From the NCBI GenBank assembly GCA_964036665.1, contig OZ038532.1, forward strand, positions 17,325,037 to 17,389,036: 64,000 nt of DNA, written 5' to 3'. A program made the position numbers and the translations under genes. Under the pieces are notes generated by a model, which had not been told where the DNA came from, searched no databases, and saw nothing but the letters and a program-made list of their open reading frames with translations. This DNA is from Gordius sp. MW1. Its lineage: Eukaryota; Nematomorpha; Gordioida; Gordea; Gordiidae. Within the stretch, counting starts at the first letter, position 1. Each line of letters starts with the position of its first letter. This document shows positions 1-11,802 of this stretch, one piece after another.

Positions 1-1411
1 ATATCGTTTTATTGCGAAGCGTAAGAAATGAATATTCAATATAATGTACATATACTTTTATTTCCATCGTTTAATCGCGAAACATCGGTTAATCGCGAAT
101 TTTTTTTTATGCCCAAGGCTTTGCAATTAAACGGTTTGACTGTATCTATTGCTCCTTTAGAACCAATTGGAAACACTAGCTCTGACGGTTTAAGTGAGAA
201 CTTTTAATTTACATCCAAAAATTATATCAATACGATTAAAATGAATCTTGCATCAAAATAGTTTTAATCCAGTTTTTTCATACAAAAAGAAATGACATTA
301 ATGGATGTTTATATATAATATAGGAATATCAAAATTTCCCTCTTTGGAAATATTTAGCTTGACCCAATAATAATATACTTCTCAAAAAAACTTTTTTGGG
401 ATATTCAACAAATTTACCACTTTGAAATATGTCTCCTAACCTAAAAAAACAACTAAATGGAAACTGTTTCGATTAAAAACATTGATTTTACCTCATTTTT
501 TTCCGGCAAAGTAAATCAAATTGATATAAATCTTTTCATGTTGGATAACTAACTTACATGAATTTCCATTTGTATATATAGCAAAATTCAGCATTTAATT
601 AATTTTTAATAAAAAAGAATTCAAAAACATTATCATTTTTTAAATATTTGTTCCACCCCGCCCCCCTTCCCCATATTTTGTAAAAATTAAATTAAATAGT
701 GCCTAAAAACATCAGGATTAAAATTACTTTTAATTATAATTCTTGCATAAAAAATTAGGTTTATTAATAGTTTATAAACCCAACTGAAATACCATTTTTT
801 CTAGGGAGTTTTAGAGTTTAATAAAATCTGTGAAGAATTGGTTTTAATAATTTTATTCAAGCATCAAATGAAGCTCTATAGAGCTATTATAAAATTTAGA
901 TAAACCTTTTGTAATTTATCAGAAACTTCTCCATGAGATTAGTTGTTTTTTGTCTATTCAGTAAAATAAAGGTTTAAGAAATAATATCAAGTCTTAGCGT
1001 TACTTATCTGGGGACATGGACGTAGCCAGCATTGGGATTAGAGGGGGGGGGCAATAATGATCCTTTTTTGAAATTTTTGGCATAATTATAATAAATTTAA
1101 TAAAGATTTGGATTTAGAGGGGGGAAACCGCCCCTCCCTGCCCCCCCCCCTGATTACACTCATGTCTGAGGAGGTTAATTAAGTCGATTTATAATATTTG
1201 CAGTTTGCATAGGTCACGACGTACTTAATAATGTGCACACATTTAGTCGAAGTGATTATGGCTTTGGATAGTGCCGACTTGGCCATTTAATCACATAAAC
1301 ATTACAAATTTAATTGCTTTCTGCCAGTAGTGGTAGGTTTGCAAACGAATCTATAATATTACCAAACTTATTTAAGATTCGACTCAGTATAAATTCGATA
1401 GATATTACATA
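1..1411. other. AT-rich upstream tract without a gene
   Basis: No coding frame or RNA gene was recognised. The tract holds homopolymer-rich AT sequence and, near its right end (about 1014-1167), one decayed copy of the G-rich/C-rich short inverted-repeat element listed separately. The last few hundred bases must include the promoter of the glycosyltransferase-like gene starting at 1412, but no specific element was identified. Confidence 0.6.
1014..1167 (+). mobile_element. MITE of the CATGGGCGTAGCCAG family, decayed
   Basis: The left end reads ACATGGACGTAGCCAGCATT, followed by a G run, a CAATAATGAT segment, an AT-rich middle with AATAAATTTAA, and a C-run arm near the right end. The order is the same as in the better copies at 22375, 33690 and 62049. 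No target duplication could be defined. Confidence 0.6.
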
Positions 1412-2893
1412 ATGTCCCCATTTCCAATACGCATCAAATTAGCCACTGCATTTATAACTGTCACTCTAATCTCGTTCATATGCTTCACGACACTTTGGAT
1501 GTTAATCGGGGAAAATTACATTTCATCTAATTTTTTTGCCCAAAATATCAATCACATGAAAACTAAAGTCCCCCTTAAGAGGACTAATTTGAATTACCTA
1601 CAACTGGCGCTGGATAAATACAGACTAATGAACGGGGTATTTATTAATAAAGTTATTCAGCCTACTCAACTAGCTTCCGATTTCGCGTTTTTAATAAATC
1701 CCACCCACATTTGTGTTATTGCAGGTAATAATTCCACCCCAAAATCACCATTCATTATAACGATAGTTCATTCGGCGGCAGAAAATTTTGACCTGAGGTC
1801 CAACATTAGAACTACGTGGGGTAGCGTAAGACTGTACGCAGGACTGAGACACAGGGTTGTGTTTATCGTTGGAAAAGTTGGGAGGTTCGATCATAAAATA
1901 CTGCAAAAGGTGATTGATGAGGAAAGTAAACTCAACCGAGATATTATACAGGGTAATTTTATCGACGCGTACACTAATTTAACCTACAAATTTGCCATGG
2001 GAATGAAATGGGTTTATCGTCATTGTCCGAACGCTAGGTATGTTCTCAAAGCTGACGATGACATACACGTAGACATATACGGTCTCATCCGTATGCTTCG
2101 TTATTTTGATCGAACGCACGCGGAGGTATGGTATTCAAGCGTGAGGTATCATAAAGATGAAGCCACAATACCTAAGCTTTTCCCCTACAATTACACCCAG
2201 GGTGAAGTGCTTGACCTAGACACGTGGTCTTACATAATCCCGGGCCCGGAGATAGATCGACGTCTAACCCACTGGTGGAGCCAAGATGTACAAGAACGGT
2301 ACTACAACGCGTTTGGCATATCACAGCATAAAAGGTCGACCCCTCACTTAGACATGCTGAATGATCCCGAATTATTGAAAGATTACTCGAGCACTTTTAC
2401 ACGGGGCCAATACAATCCCATAGACGATTTACTCATATGCGGTGCTATGCCCAATAGCGAAGTCCTACGTGGAACGCAAGATAAATGGTACGTTCCTGTT
2501 GATGATTACATTTCCAAATTTTACGAACCCTACTGTTCAGGATGGGGCTTGATTCTAACACCGGCCCTAGCCTTCAAACTGTACAAAGCGTATCTGACTC
2601 AGCCTTACTTTTACATTGACGACGTCCATATGACGGGTAAAATGGCTAGAATCGCCGGTGCTTACATCATAAATATAGAATTCAAAGTGACGGGCGATCC
2701 CAAATATCTATTGGAACGTTTAGAAATGTTGAAAGGTGGTGTAAAGAGGTATCATCCTAGTGGTAAAAATATGTGGATTGACGAGGATATAGCCAATGCC
2801 ATATTTAATTGTGTTGATGATAAAGGGGAGGAAATCAAAAATCTGTGGCTAAAGGTGTATAGGAATACCTCCAAAATAAAGCAATTAATATGA
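1412..2893 (+). CDS. beta-1,3-galactosyltransferase-like (GT31)
   Basis: Probable type II Golgi glycosyltransferase adding galactose or a related sugar in beta-1,3 linkage to a glycan acceptor. The 493-residue frame has no intron. Residues 11-33 form a single hydrophobic anchor after a short basic N terminus. GT31 landmarks follow in order: RSNIRTTWG at 129-137, DIIQGNFIDAYTNLT at 177-191, the DxD metal/nucleotide-sugar site in KADDDIHVD at 213-221, YEPYCSGWG at 371-379 and IDDVHMTG at 402-409. N-glycosylation sequons lie at N107 and N189. About 108 residues (249-356) sit between the DxD block and the YEPYCSG block, where typical family members have much less; this insert has no recognised motif. 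A possible polyadenylation signal AATAAA lies at 2974, 81 bp after the stop. The family assignment is strong; donor and acceptor are not known. Confidence 0.88.
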   Translation: MSPFPIRIKLATAFITVTLISFICFTTLWMLIGENYISSNFFAQNINHMKTKVPLKRTNLNYLQLALDKYRLMNGVFINKVIQPTQLASDFAFLINPTHICVIAGNNSTPKSPFIITIVHSAAENFDLRSNIRTTWGSVRLYAGLRHRVVFIVGKVGRFDHKILQKVIDEESKLNRDIIQGNFIDAYTNLTYKFAMGMKWVYRHCPNARYVLKADDDIHVDIYGLIRMLRYFDRTHAEVWYSSVRYHKDEATIPKLFPYNYTQGEVLDLDTWSYIIPGPEIDRRLTHWWSQDVQERYYNAFGISQHKRSTPHLDMLNDPELLKDYSSTFTRGQYNPIDDLLICGAMPNSEVLRGTQDKWYVPVDDYISKFYEPYCSGWGLILTPALAFKLYKAYLTQPYFYIDDVHMTGKMARIAGAYIINIEFKVTGDPKYLLERLEMLKGGVKRYHPSGKNMWIDEDIANAIFNCVDDKGEEIKNLWLKVYRNTSKIKQLI

Positions 2894-4997
2894 ATAGTTC
2901 CTTTCCTTCAGATAATCATATTATATCCTAGACTTAGGCAATTGTTTGCCGAAATTATGTAAATATTTAAAATAATAAAAATTGCTAGTTTTTAGGTAAC
3001 TCGACTAATTCTCATTATGGTTACTAGGAGGGTCATTATATTATTTTGATTTAGGTCGTTCTTGAGATAAAATTTAGAATAATGTGTATACTTAGAGTTA
3101 GAATTAAACTTGAGGTCTAAATCCCTGACGTAAGCGGGGTCAGATATGTTTTTAAACCAGTCTAAAAACATTTTTTCATTTTAGATTGACTTTCCGACTA
3201 AATTTTTTATAATCTATTATAATGCCAGTGCTAGACTATATATTTATTGACTCGCCCCGCACGGACAGAAAATCGGCGGTTTATAAATATAAAATGAAGT
3301 AAAAATAATAATAACAATAAAAATAATGTTTGGTCATGATTGCCCTTTTTTGAATTGATAATGAGGGTGTCGGGGTTGAACCCCCCCCCCCGCCGAAATT
3401 TTTTTTAAAGACTTATTTAATGCAATACAAAATTTAAACAGTACGATAGCGGCGTATTACTCAATTTTACCTTAATAAATCATGGGCGTAACCAAGGGGG
3501 AGGGGGGGGGGCAGGGAGGGGTAACTGCCCCCTTCAAAAATTGTTGAAATATTTTAAAATTATGGCTAAAATTTCAAAAAAGGTTCATGCCCTCCCTTAA
3601 TCATTATTGCTCCTCTCTAATTCCAATGCTGGCCACGCCCATGAAATAAATGAATTTCTTGTTAAAAAATTATTGTTGACAAGTAACAGAAGATTTGGTA
3701 GTGTAGTAATGTTGCGAGTAAAAAGGTTTTAAATAAGGTGACAAAACGTGCTATTAATAAATAAATAATTGCATCAACTAAAAATTAAAAAAAATTAATT
3801 TTGGATCTATTTTGAGCCTCAATCGGATTTTAGAAGATTCCTGCATCTTGAATTCTAAATACTAAAATGATCGGGCTTCTCAAATTGTATTAAAAAATTG
3901 TTTAAACTGCAAAGCAAAGAATTTTAATATTGAATTGAAAATACGATGATTCAATGTTACAAAATAATTTAATTTTTAACGAATCATTTATCGAAATTTT
4001 TTATGGTTTTTCTCACTTATTAATAGCAATTAAATTTATTGTATGCTACGAGATAAATTCAGATTTAGATTCTGAATTCATAATTTGTTTAAAAATTACA
4101 AGGACTTGAAAACATTATTTTTTGGACGGGTATATCAAAAACACCAAGCTTGGATTGAGCTCAGCCCAATGAAAAACAATTAGCAGGACTCTAAATTTGC
4201 CTAAGCAGGTGATATTATTAACAAATTTTGAACCTAAAATGTTTATATACACCTATCACAAGCATTAAATGTTGTCAAGTTGAAAAGGGGAAACAACTGA
4301 AATATAATTTTATAGAGGAATTTCATGTGAGTTTTAAAAGTGGTTATTTATTATCGAGATAATTTGTTATTTTAATTTTTATAAAAAATATAGGACAATT
4401 ACAAAGTGAGACTTCACTCACATCAACATAATAATGTGTTGGTTGTGTTACAATTTTTTAATACCAAATTAGTCTTCTTTAAACCAGCCTCAATAGAATT
4501 TAGAATCTAAATTTGGCTGGACAAACTCACATGGATGCTACATTATGTATGTAGATCTTTAATCAAATTTCAAAAACAAATTTCCTATAAATTTTTCCAA
4601 TATTTGAAGAAAAAAATATGAACCCCCCACCCCTCCAAAAAAAAAAAAAATCCAGCGTACGCCCTTGATGCATTATATACAGATATTTTTAAACGAGTGA
4701 GCAAGTAAAGTTAAGCAGAGTGACCGTTAGAGTCAGCGGACCAAATCATTTCCCTGATTTTTGATCAATACCGAGACGTTACTATTTACAGATAAAAAGA
4801 TCCAAAAAAGTCTAATATGTCTGATATCAAACCTTTTATATTTTTTAAAGTTAATAGTATATTTAGGACAATTTTTAAAATGCGATCTAATTAAATATTG
4901 TAACTAAGTATTTAAGGCTTTACACATCTACGAAATATATCCCGGTTATAGAATATGTTGATAGGGAAAATATTAAAAAAAGGTACTCAAGTCTAAT
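2894..4997. other. Intergenic tract with short-element debris
   Basis: No gene was seen. It contains the 3' untranslated region of the GT31 gene, one MITE copy at 3481-3643 in the opposite orientation, and short C-run/G-run scraps near 3385 and 4624 that probably come from the same family. The rest is AT-rich without recognisable structure. Confidence 0.55.
3481..3643 (-). mobile_element. MITE of the CATGGGCGTAGCCAG family
   Basis: 163 bp with inverted ends CATGGGCGTAACCAAG and GCTGGCCACGCCCATG. The G-rich arm is at the left and ATCATTATTGC at the right, so it is reversed relative to the copy at 62049. The flanks TAATAAAT (3473-3480) and AAATAAAT (3644-3651) match at 7 of 8 positions, as expected for an 8-bp hAT-type target duplication. 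Confidence 0.75.
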
Positions 4998-5410
4998 GAA
5001 TAATATGCAACTTACCCTCTTTTTTTCAACCTGAACCCGATCCGACTCGACCTGAAATTCTATTAAAATTTTAACCCGAATTCGACCCGGCCCGACCCAA
5101 AAGCGTTTAAATTTTTTTACCGAATCCCTCCAGAATGCGTTTCAATTTTTAGTGTCCGACACGAGAGTAAGAAAAATTGCGGTGTGTAAAATTGAATCGA
5201 CAAATTAAAGTGCGATTTATGAAACTGATTGATACCACAGATTTTGATTACTAAATTTATTTAGATATAGTGGTATGAATATGATAGCATCTAAGGGTAT
5301 CGAGTCGCATTATTTAAATTATATAGTTTTGCGAATGAACTGTTTAATAAATTTAAACTTACTTTCATGTTAGTTTATGAATAGTTTAAATTAATAATGA
5401 ACTACCACTT
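4998..5410 (+). mobile_element. hAT-like MITE fragment
   Basis: Begins with CCTCTTTTTTTCAACCTGAA and a run of ACCCGAC/GACCCG motifs, then an AT-rich part (ACAGATTTTGATTACTAAAT) shared with the copies at 20268-21143 (reverse orientation) and about 26392-26900. The AACCCG/GGGTCGG terminal region and shared interior identify the family. Only one end is recognisable. Confidence 0.55.
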
Positions 5411-6239
5411 CACATTATTTATTGTTGATATATTTTACCTTCCACGAGTCAAGTTTCAATTTACGTCCAACATTTAAATAATCAGATTTAACTAACCAAA
5501 AGGAAATTGAATAAAAGATCTTTAATTATACATATTATACATTTTGATATTAATTTAGATGCCGATGGACATATTTAGCAGAATTTCCATAGCGTCTGAA
5601 TAATAGATGAAGCTCAATCCGCGGACGATCCAATGTCCTTCACCAATCCGTAAAGTTTAAAGGTATGGCAGCCCCTGTGGGTGTTGTCTTTTTACCACAT
5701 GTACGCGCGAAGCAAATATGCTGTTTGTTCTTGTCAGATGTTGGGAGTCCGTAAGATTATCTTTTGGGGTTGCCATGATGTCCTCCTACCCCATTGCCAT
5801 AAGTCCCTCTGGGTCTGACGAGCTTCAGATCTCTCCGCCAGGCCTCCAAACGCTAGTACCCCCCTGAAGATTATCGAATTACAAGCTACATATCCCCTTG
5901 AGCCTACCTGTATGGTTGCTAATGATCACCTGCACCTATACTACAACCCCAACAATCAGCTAAGTATTCCATCTATATAAACATAAAAAGATTGCGATAA
6001 AAACTTAACAATTCCATCCCGTCTTGACCTGATGCTAATTATCCCGTACATTTTAGTGCTTCTGAAAAGACTATAGTTTCTACTTCTATACATTTCTCCC
6101 CCAACATAATTATGCGCCCACACGGCATCACCTCTTATTAATAAACTTATTCATTAATTGTAATCTCTTACCAGGGTGCGCTCTCTGCATTAAGCTTGAA
6201 AAAGAATAAAGATTTATTCGAAAGAAAAACAAGTCTAAA
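5411..6239. other. Tract with no gene seen
   Basis: No supported coding region. From about 5560 the base composition becomes less AT-rich (for example around 5600-5900). This may be untranslated or decayed coding sequence of the LINE that follows, but no protein similarity was recognised. Confidence 0.4.
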
Positions 6240-6900
6240 TCAAAAATGCTGCAGAATTGCAAGAACATGGGAAGGCAAAAAAAGCCGCGAAAATGGCCTT
6301 TGCAAGAGCGAAGGACGCGCACACCTTGATGGTAAATAAACTAGATTTTAAAGGGTGTGAGAGGCTGATGTACAAATTGGGTATAAAGGGAGATGAAAGG
6401 TCGCGGTCGGAGTCCATATAGTCAAAAATGCGAAGAGTCAATTTTCATTAAAGCCGAAGAAGGTGATGGATAAGTGAAAAGGATAGTTCAAGGAACTTAT
6501 GAACACTCCAAATGACAAAGAATCCCCTCCCTATATTGAGCCAAACATAAATACGATCGAGCTTTTTGCACAAATGAACAAAAAGCAAAAGTAAAAGCGG
6601 TGGACCTGATGGAAATTATATGGCAGTGGGTCATATGCCGTGAGGTCACAACATTTCGAACTTCTTAACAAAAATAAGGGGAGTGATTATAACCTAATTC
6701 AAGGGCAAAGGAGACCCATAGGAATGTGCAATTACAGACGTGTCAAGCTAACTTGCCATTCCTTGAAGCTTATGGAAAGGATATAGGTAACAAGCGGAAG
6801 AACTAGGTGAATATCGGCTAACCAATTCGGATTGGCGGCAAATCTATTATCGACCCCATCTTCGCACTAAGACAAATGATGGATAAATATAGGATGTGAT
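6240..6900 (+). mobile_element. Decayed RTE-type LINE fragment (reverse transcriptase)
   Basis: Plus-strand translation in broken frames gives the RTE-type linker between endonuclease and reverse transcriptase (GKAKKAAKMAFARAKDAHTL, 6270-6329). Reverse-transcriptase pieces resembling NYRGIKLxSHxMKxxERV (NYRRVKLTCHSLKLMERI near 6731-6784) and ENQFGF (as ANQFGLAANLL near 6820) follow. Stops and frame changes are frequent, so the copy is inactive. A second copy lies at 25555-26240 with the same segments in the same order. Confidence 0.7.
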
Positions 6901-7352
6901 AAGTAACCGCGAGGTGAGGTTTAGGCAGATAATCTATTATTTACGTTAAATTTGTTTATAAATGGTAATTGTATAAATTTTAATGATCGGATAAGTGGCA
7001 TAAGGACAAAATTTAGGCAGTAGAATTTCCCAAATAGGGTTTAACGGTTTTTCAGGATGTTTCCAGTGCTCGACTATTGAGAACCTGGCTTAAAATTGGG
7101 ATATGTCAACATAGCATTACTTGAGTGTATTTGGGCCAATAACAAAGAAATAAGGTCTATATTATAAAAATAACACCATAAACATAATAAAGTGGAATTA
7201 ATGTTGTTTTTTATGCTCAATTAAAATTTTTCAACCGTTCATAAACCCATAATAATTTTAAAAATAAGTGCAAAAATGGTTTTTTAAATGTCAGATCTTT
7301 TATCTAGATTGATATGATCGTTGAATAATTTAAATGTGTGAGTGTTAAAAAC

Positions 7353-7545
7353 TGTAGAGAGGTAATTGGAGTGCGAAGTGCCTCAGGGGATATGTTATTA
7401 ACCGAGGTGTTGTCAATGAAATTATCGTTAATTGGTTATAAGCGGAATGTATTATATACGTTGGATATACACGTTTTTACTCACTTTCTATTATTGTATC
7501 GCTTCGAAACCTGTCTGTAGTAAATAAAGATCCCCAACCGTAATA
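7353..7545 (+). repeat. 5' LTR of the gypsy element
   Basis: 193 bp, begins TGTAGAGAGG and ends CCGTAATA, and contains AATAAA shortly before its end. Matches 11256-11448 except at about five positions. Confidence 0.92.
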
Positions 7546-10500
7546 GTGGCGACGTAAAGGATAAGCTTACGCGGGAATGCAGAAATATAAAACAACGGCT
7601 AACATCGACGCTTTTATAACACAAGTTGAGCTATTCCTAAGGAGCAATAAGACGGAGACAGATGAGCAAAAAGCAGCTCTATTATTAACCAGCCTTGATG
7701 GGGAGACATTCCAATTAATACTAGAGGATTATAGATCTCAAGAGTTGACAGGAATTACATATGAAGAAGCTAAAAATAGGTTAAAAAAATTATTCCAAAG
7801 GAATTCATGAGCGAGGGCAAAGAGGTATGAATTCTCAAAGGTCCGACAAGGCCAGGGAGAGACGATAGACACGTACGCTAATAGACTCAAGGCCGGAGCT
7901 AACAGCTGCAACTTCGGAAACGAAGAATTGCAGAACAGAATCGTCGACCAATTCATTATAGGATTGCGCGATTGAAGCTTGACTGTTGGCAGAAATTGAC
8001 ATCCAATGGGACCGCCTACGCGAGCTGGCCTTAACGGCCGAGACGATAAACGGGGGGGGGGGGCTAAGGACTTTGCAAGACGGGTCCGAAGAGGCGTGGA
8101 GCGTAGTGGCGGGACGAGAAGCGTGGCCTGGGCCGGTCCGAATTCTCAAGCTAAAACATGCTTTAGATGTGTTAACTGTAGATATATATATTAATAACGA
8201 ATTATTCCAATGCATCTTCGATACCGGCGCCACGGTATCGATAATACCGGCGCGAAGATGGGCGAAGGAGATCCCACGCAACAAAGAGCCCGTCCCGACG
8301 GGGTACGCGTACGGCCACGAGGAAATAAAGATCGTAACCAAGGTGCAAGCTGATGTCCGAATGGGGGACACGAGAAAACAGCTGTCGTTATTGATAGCAG
8401 ACTTAGCTGGGCCGCCGTTGTGTGGGATCAATTAGATCCAAGAATTTGAGCCTGAAATTTGGCGACGAATTCGTTAAAACTCCAGAGCTGCGGTGGAACG
8501 GCTCGCGGTAAATTACGTAGGAAGACCGAAGGATTCCAAGTCCGCGATCCGGCACGTGATGAAGCAATGGGAGGGCCAGCTAAACGAATTTTTAAAAGCA
8601 GTCAAGGGAATAACGGTGGAAGTGCCGTTAAAAGAGGGCATAGATCCCGTATTTATTCCCGCAAGAAGGGTGCCAATGGCGTGGAAGAAAGAAGTAGAAG
8701 AAGAGCTGGACAAATGGGTCAGAGACGGGGTGATAGAACCGATCGATTTCTCGATGGGCCAGTCCAGTGGTACCCGTGAAAAAAAGCGATGGGACTCTTC
8801 GATTATGTATTGATTACCGGTTTACTATAAACAAATACGCTCAAGGATTGTTGTACCCCTTACCCAAAATCGACGATTTGTTAAATAAACTCGATAACGC
8901 GTGTTGTTTTACTAAGCTGGACCTAACGAAAGCGTACTCACAACTTGAATTAGGTCCAGAAACGAGCCAACGATTGACTATCTCCACGCACAAGGGCCTA
9001 TTTAAAGTTAACCAAATGCCTTTTGGCTTAAATTGCGCCGCGGCGATTTTCCAAAAAACAATGGATCAGATATTAGGAGGCATGGAGGGGGTAGCGGTAT
9101 TCATCGATGATATACTAATCGCGGGTGAAACGGAAGAAATCCACAACGAGAGGTTACTGAAAGTCTAGAAACGTTACAAAAATGGGGTTTTGTGCCAAAC
9201 ATTTCCAAGAGCATCTTGTGGGCGAAGGAAGTAACATTTTTGGGATACGTAATAAGTAACAAGGGAATTCAAATCAACGACAATAAAGCCGAACTGGTCA
9301 AGCAGTGGAAAAATTTAACAAACAAAAATGAAATAAAATCGTTCCTGAGGTTAACAGCATATTTTTCTAAGTTTATTAAGGACTACGCCAAAATCGTGCA
9401 CCCGATTCAGAAACTCATGAAAAAAACGTGTTGTATTACTGGGGTGGAGAACAACAAGACGCATTCGAAGCCATCAAGTCCGCGCTTACTAAAGCCCCCG
9501 TACTGGCATACTTTAATGAAGATTGGGAGACTGGCCTGGTCGTAGACGCCTCTGGTACAGGGTTAGGGGCCATCTTACAGCAACGAGCACCAGGGGAGAA
9601 TTGGAGAGTGGTGGCCTATGCTTCAAGAGCGTTAAACGAAAGCGAAAGCCGGTATTCGACGATCGAACGAGAGGCTCTTGCGGTGGTTTATGGACTAAAA
9701 AAGTTCAATGAATATATACAAGGACGAAGCGTTACAATCAGGACGGATCATAGACCCCTAGTATATATATTCGATTAGAGCAAAAGGGGCAAGGAACAAT
9801 GGTCACCACGTCTAACTAGGTGGGCGCTCATGGTATCAGGCTACACGACCAAGTTGGTGTACAACAAGGGATCCCAAAACGCGGCAGATTTCTTGTCTAT
9901 AAAACCGAACGAAAACGCGTATCAGGTTAGCGAGGAAATGCCAGAAGACTCGACGAATCCGTTTATATCATTGGACGTAGTAAGACAACACACCTTGGAC
10001 GACCCGGGGATGCGACAATTAAAAGAGTGGATTAGAGGTAAACAAAACACAATGGTCACGTAGGGGCTAAAACTCTCCTACGAAAAACACCTGCCAAAGT
10101 TACACGAAGCCAAAAGCGTAATATTTTAAAAGGACGATGAATATTAATTCCGGCTAAGTTACGAGGAGCGGTACTCCAAAGATTACATAGGGGCCACGTG
10201 GGTATCAAGCGGATGCAAGAAGTGGCGGGGCAGTATATATGGTGGACTACTCTCGACGATGACTTATTGAGCGTAGCGAAAGGGTGCCGGAATTGCAATT
10301 ACACTGCCGCGGCGGCGAAGAAGGCACCGTTGATAGAGTGTCAACCTAGCCATAAACCGTGGGTTCAAGTACATATCGATATCATGGGTCCTCTCAAGGG
10401 TAAGTCATACCTGGTGATGGTGGACAATAGCTCGAAATGGGTAGAAGTGTTTAAATTAGAAGACACCACAACGACCACCATTATAAAAAAACTTGCCGAA

Positions 10501-11255
10501 ACGTTTGCTAGATTTGGAAATCCGCCATGGTTAATATCAGATAACGGCCCGCAATTCAAAGGGCAGGAATTACAGAATTTTTGCAAGATAAGAGGGATTA
10601 ATCAGCGATGGACAGCTCCTTACCATCCTGCGTCTAACGGTCTGGCAGAAAGATATGTACGATTAATTAAAGAAGCCATTATTAGAAACGAGTAGGAAGT
10701 AGGGCTAAGTAGATTTTTAGAAAACTACAGATCTACAAAACACCCCACAACCAATAAAAGCCCAGCAGAGGTGATGCTAAAAAGGCGTATGCGAATCGAA
10801 TGGGAGGTATTGAGGGAAACCGTACCACAACAGTGGGTAGAGACCGCGAACCCGCGGATGGTCAACGTAGGAGACTTGGTTTGGGTACGTATGTTTTTAG
10901 GACAAAGCAAATGGGTAGAAGGCACGATAAAAGCCAAGCACGGTAGTCGGTCCTACGATGTATGGGCACAGGGAAGAAAACACACCGACACGCGGATCAA
11001 GTAAGGAAACGAAAAATCCTGGATTGGATCACACTGGGACAAGAGAACGGGTGGCCGCAAAGGATATCATCAGAAAGGGAAGCGGGAACAAGTGCCATAA
11101 CAAATGCAAAACCAGTCAGGAACGCCCAGAGAATAACCTAGAAGGGAACAAATTCAAAAACAGTCAGGAACGCCTAGAGAAGAATCTAGATACCCGCAGC
11201 GTAGTCGGAAACCGCCAGCATTCCTTAAGGATTTTGTCTGTGAAAAGGGGGGAAC

Positions 11256-11448
11256 TGTAGAGAGGTAATTGGAGTGCGAAGCGCCTCAGGGGATATGTTA
11301 TTAACCGATGTGTTGTCAATCAAATTATCGTTAATTGGTTATATGCGGAATGTATTATATACGTTGGATATACACGTTTTTACTCACTTTCTATTATTGT
11401 ATCGGTTCGAAACCTGTCTGTAGTAAATAAAGATCCCCAACCGTAATA
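11256..11448 (+). repeat. 3' LTR of the gypsy element
   Basis: 193 bp, preceded by the polypurine tract at about 11244-11252 and followed by the AAAAC target duplication at 11449-11453. Confidence 0.92.
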
Positions 11449-11802
11449 AAAACTCATTGATATTAATTGTTCAATTAATTTAAGAATAATTTGTTAAGGG
11501 TAGGTATATGTATTAATAACTATGCTTACAAACGGCAGTATTTTTTAAATTTACAAAGTTTCCTAGATATTGCTGGAAAGAGCTCTTGATTCAAATATTT
11601 TTATAATTCATTATTTAAAAAAAACACGCCTTTGATCATATATAGTTGCAAGTAGTTATCGCTCTCTAGACAGTCTTATATCATTGTATATAAAACAAAT
11701 TAAGGATAAAATTCGAATTATAAGATTAACTCAAAAATATTATGTCCAAATCAAAAATTCCATCAGACGGCTGTTGAATAATTTGTACCAAGTTGACTAA
11801 TA

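Larger units (their letters stand above)
7353..11448 (+). mobile_element. Ty3/gypsy LTR retrotransposon, broken
   Basis: Complete in outline: 193-bp LTRs at both ends, a 5-bp target duplication AAAAC (7348-7352 and 11449-11453), a primer-binding-type TGGCGACG just inside the left LTR, and a polypurine tract AAAAGGGGGG just before the right LTR. Parts in order: gag (7577-7990), aspartic protease (FDTGATVSIIPARRW near 8215-8260), reverse transcriptase (8500-9170, with FIDDILIAG near 9100), RNase H (9520-9770), integrase (about 10180-10700, with HGxxG/WW and DIMGPLKG regions) and a tail ending near 11250. The coding region is interrupted several times, so it is a fossil. The LTRs differ at about 5 of 193 positions (2-3 percent), which suggests a fairly recent insertion. 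Confidence 0.92.

Noticed and set aside
7835-8431. 198-codon minus-strand frame
   Set aside because: It is antisense to gag and protease of the gypsy element, with no similarity of its own.
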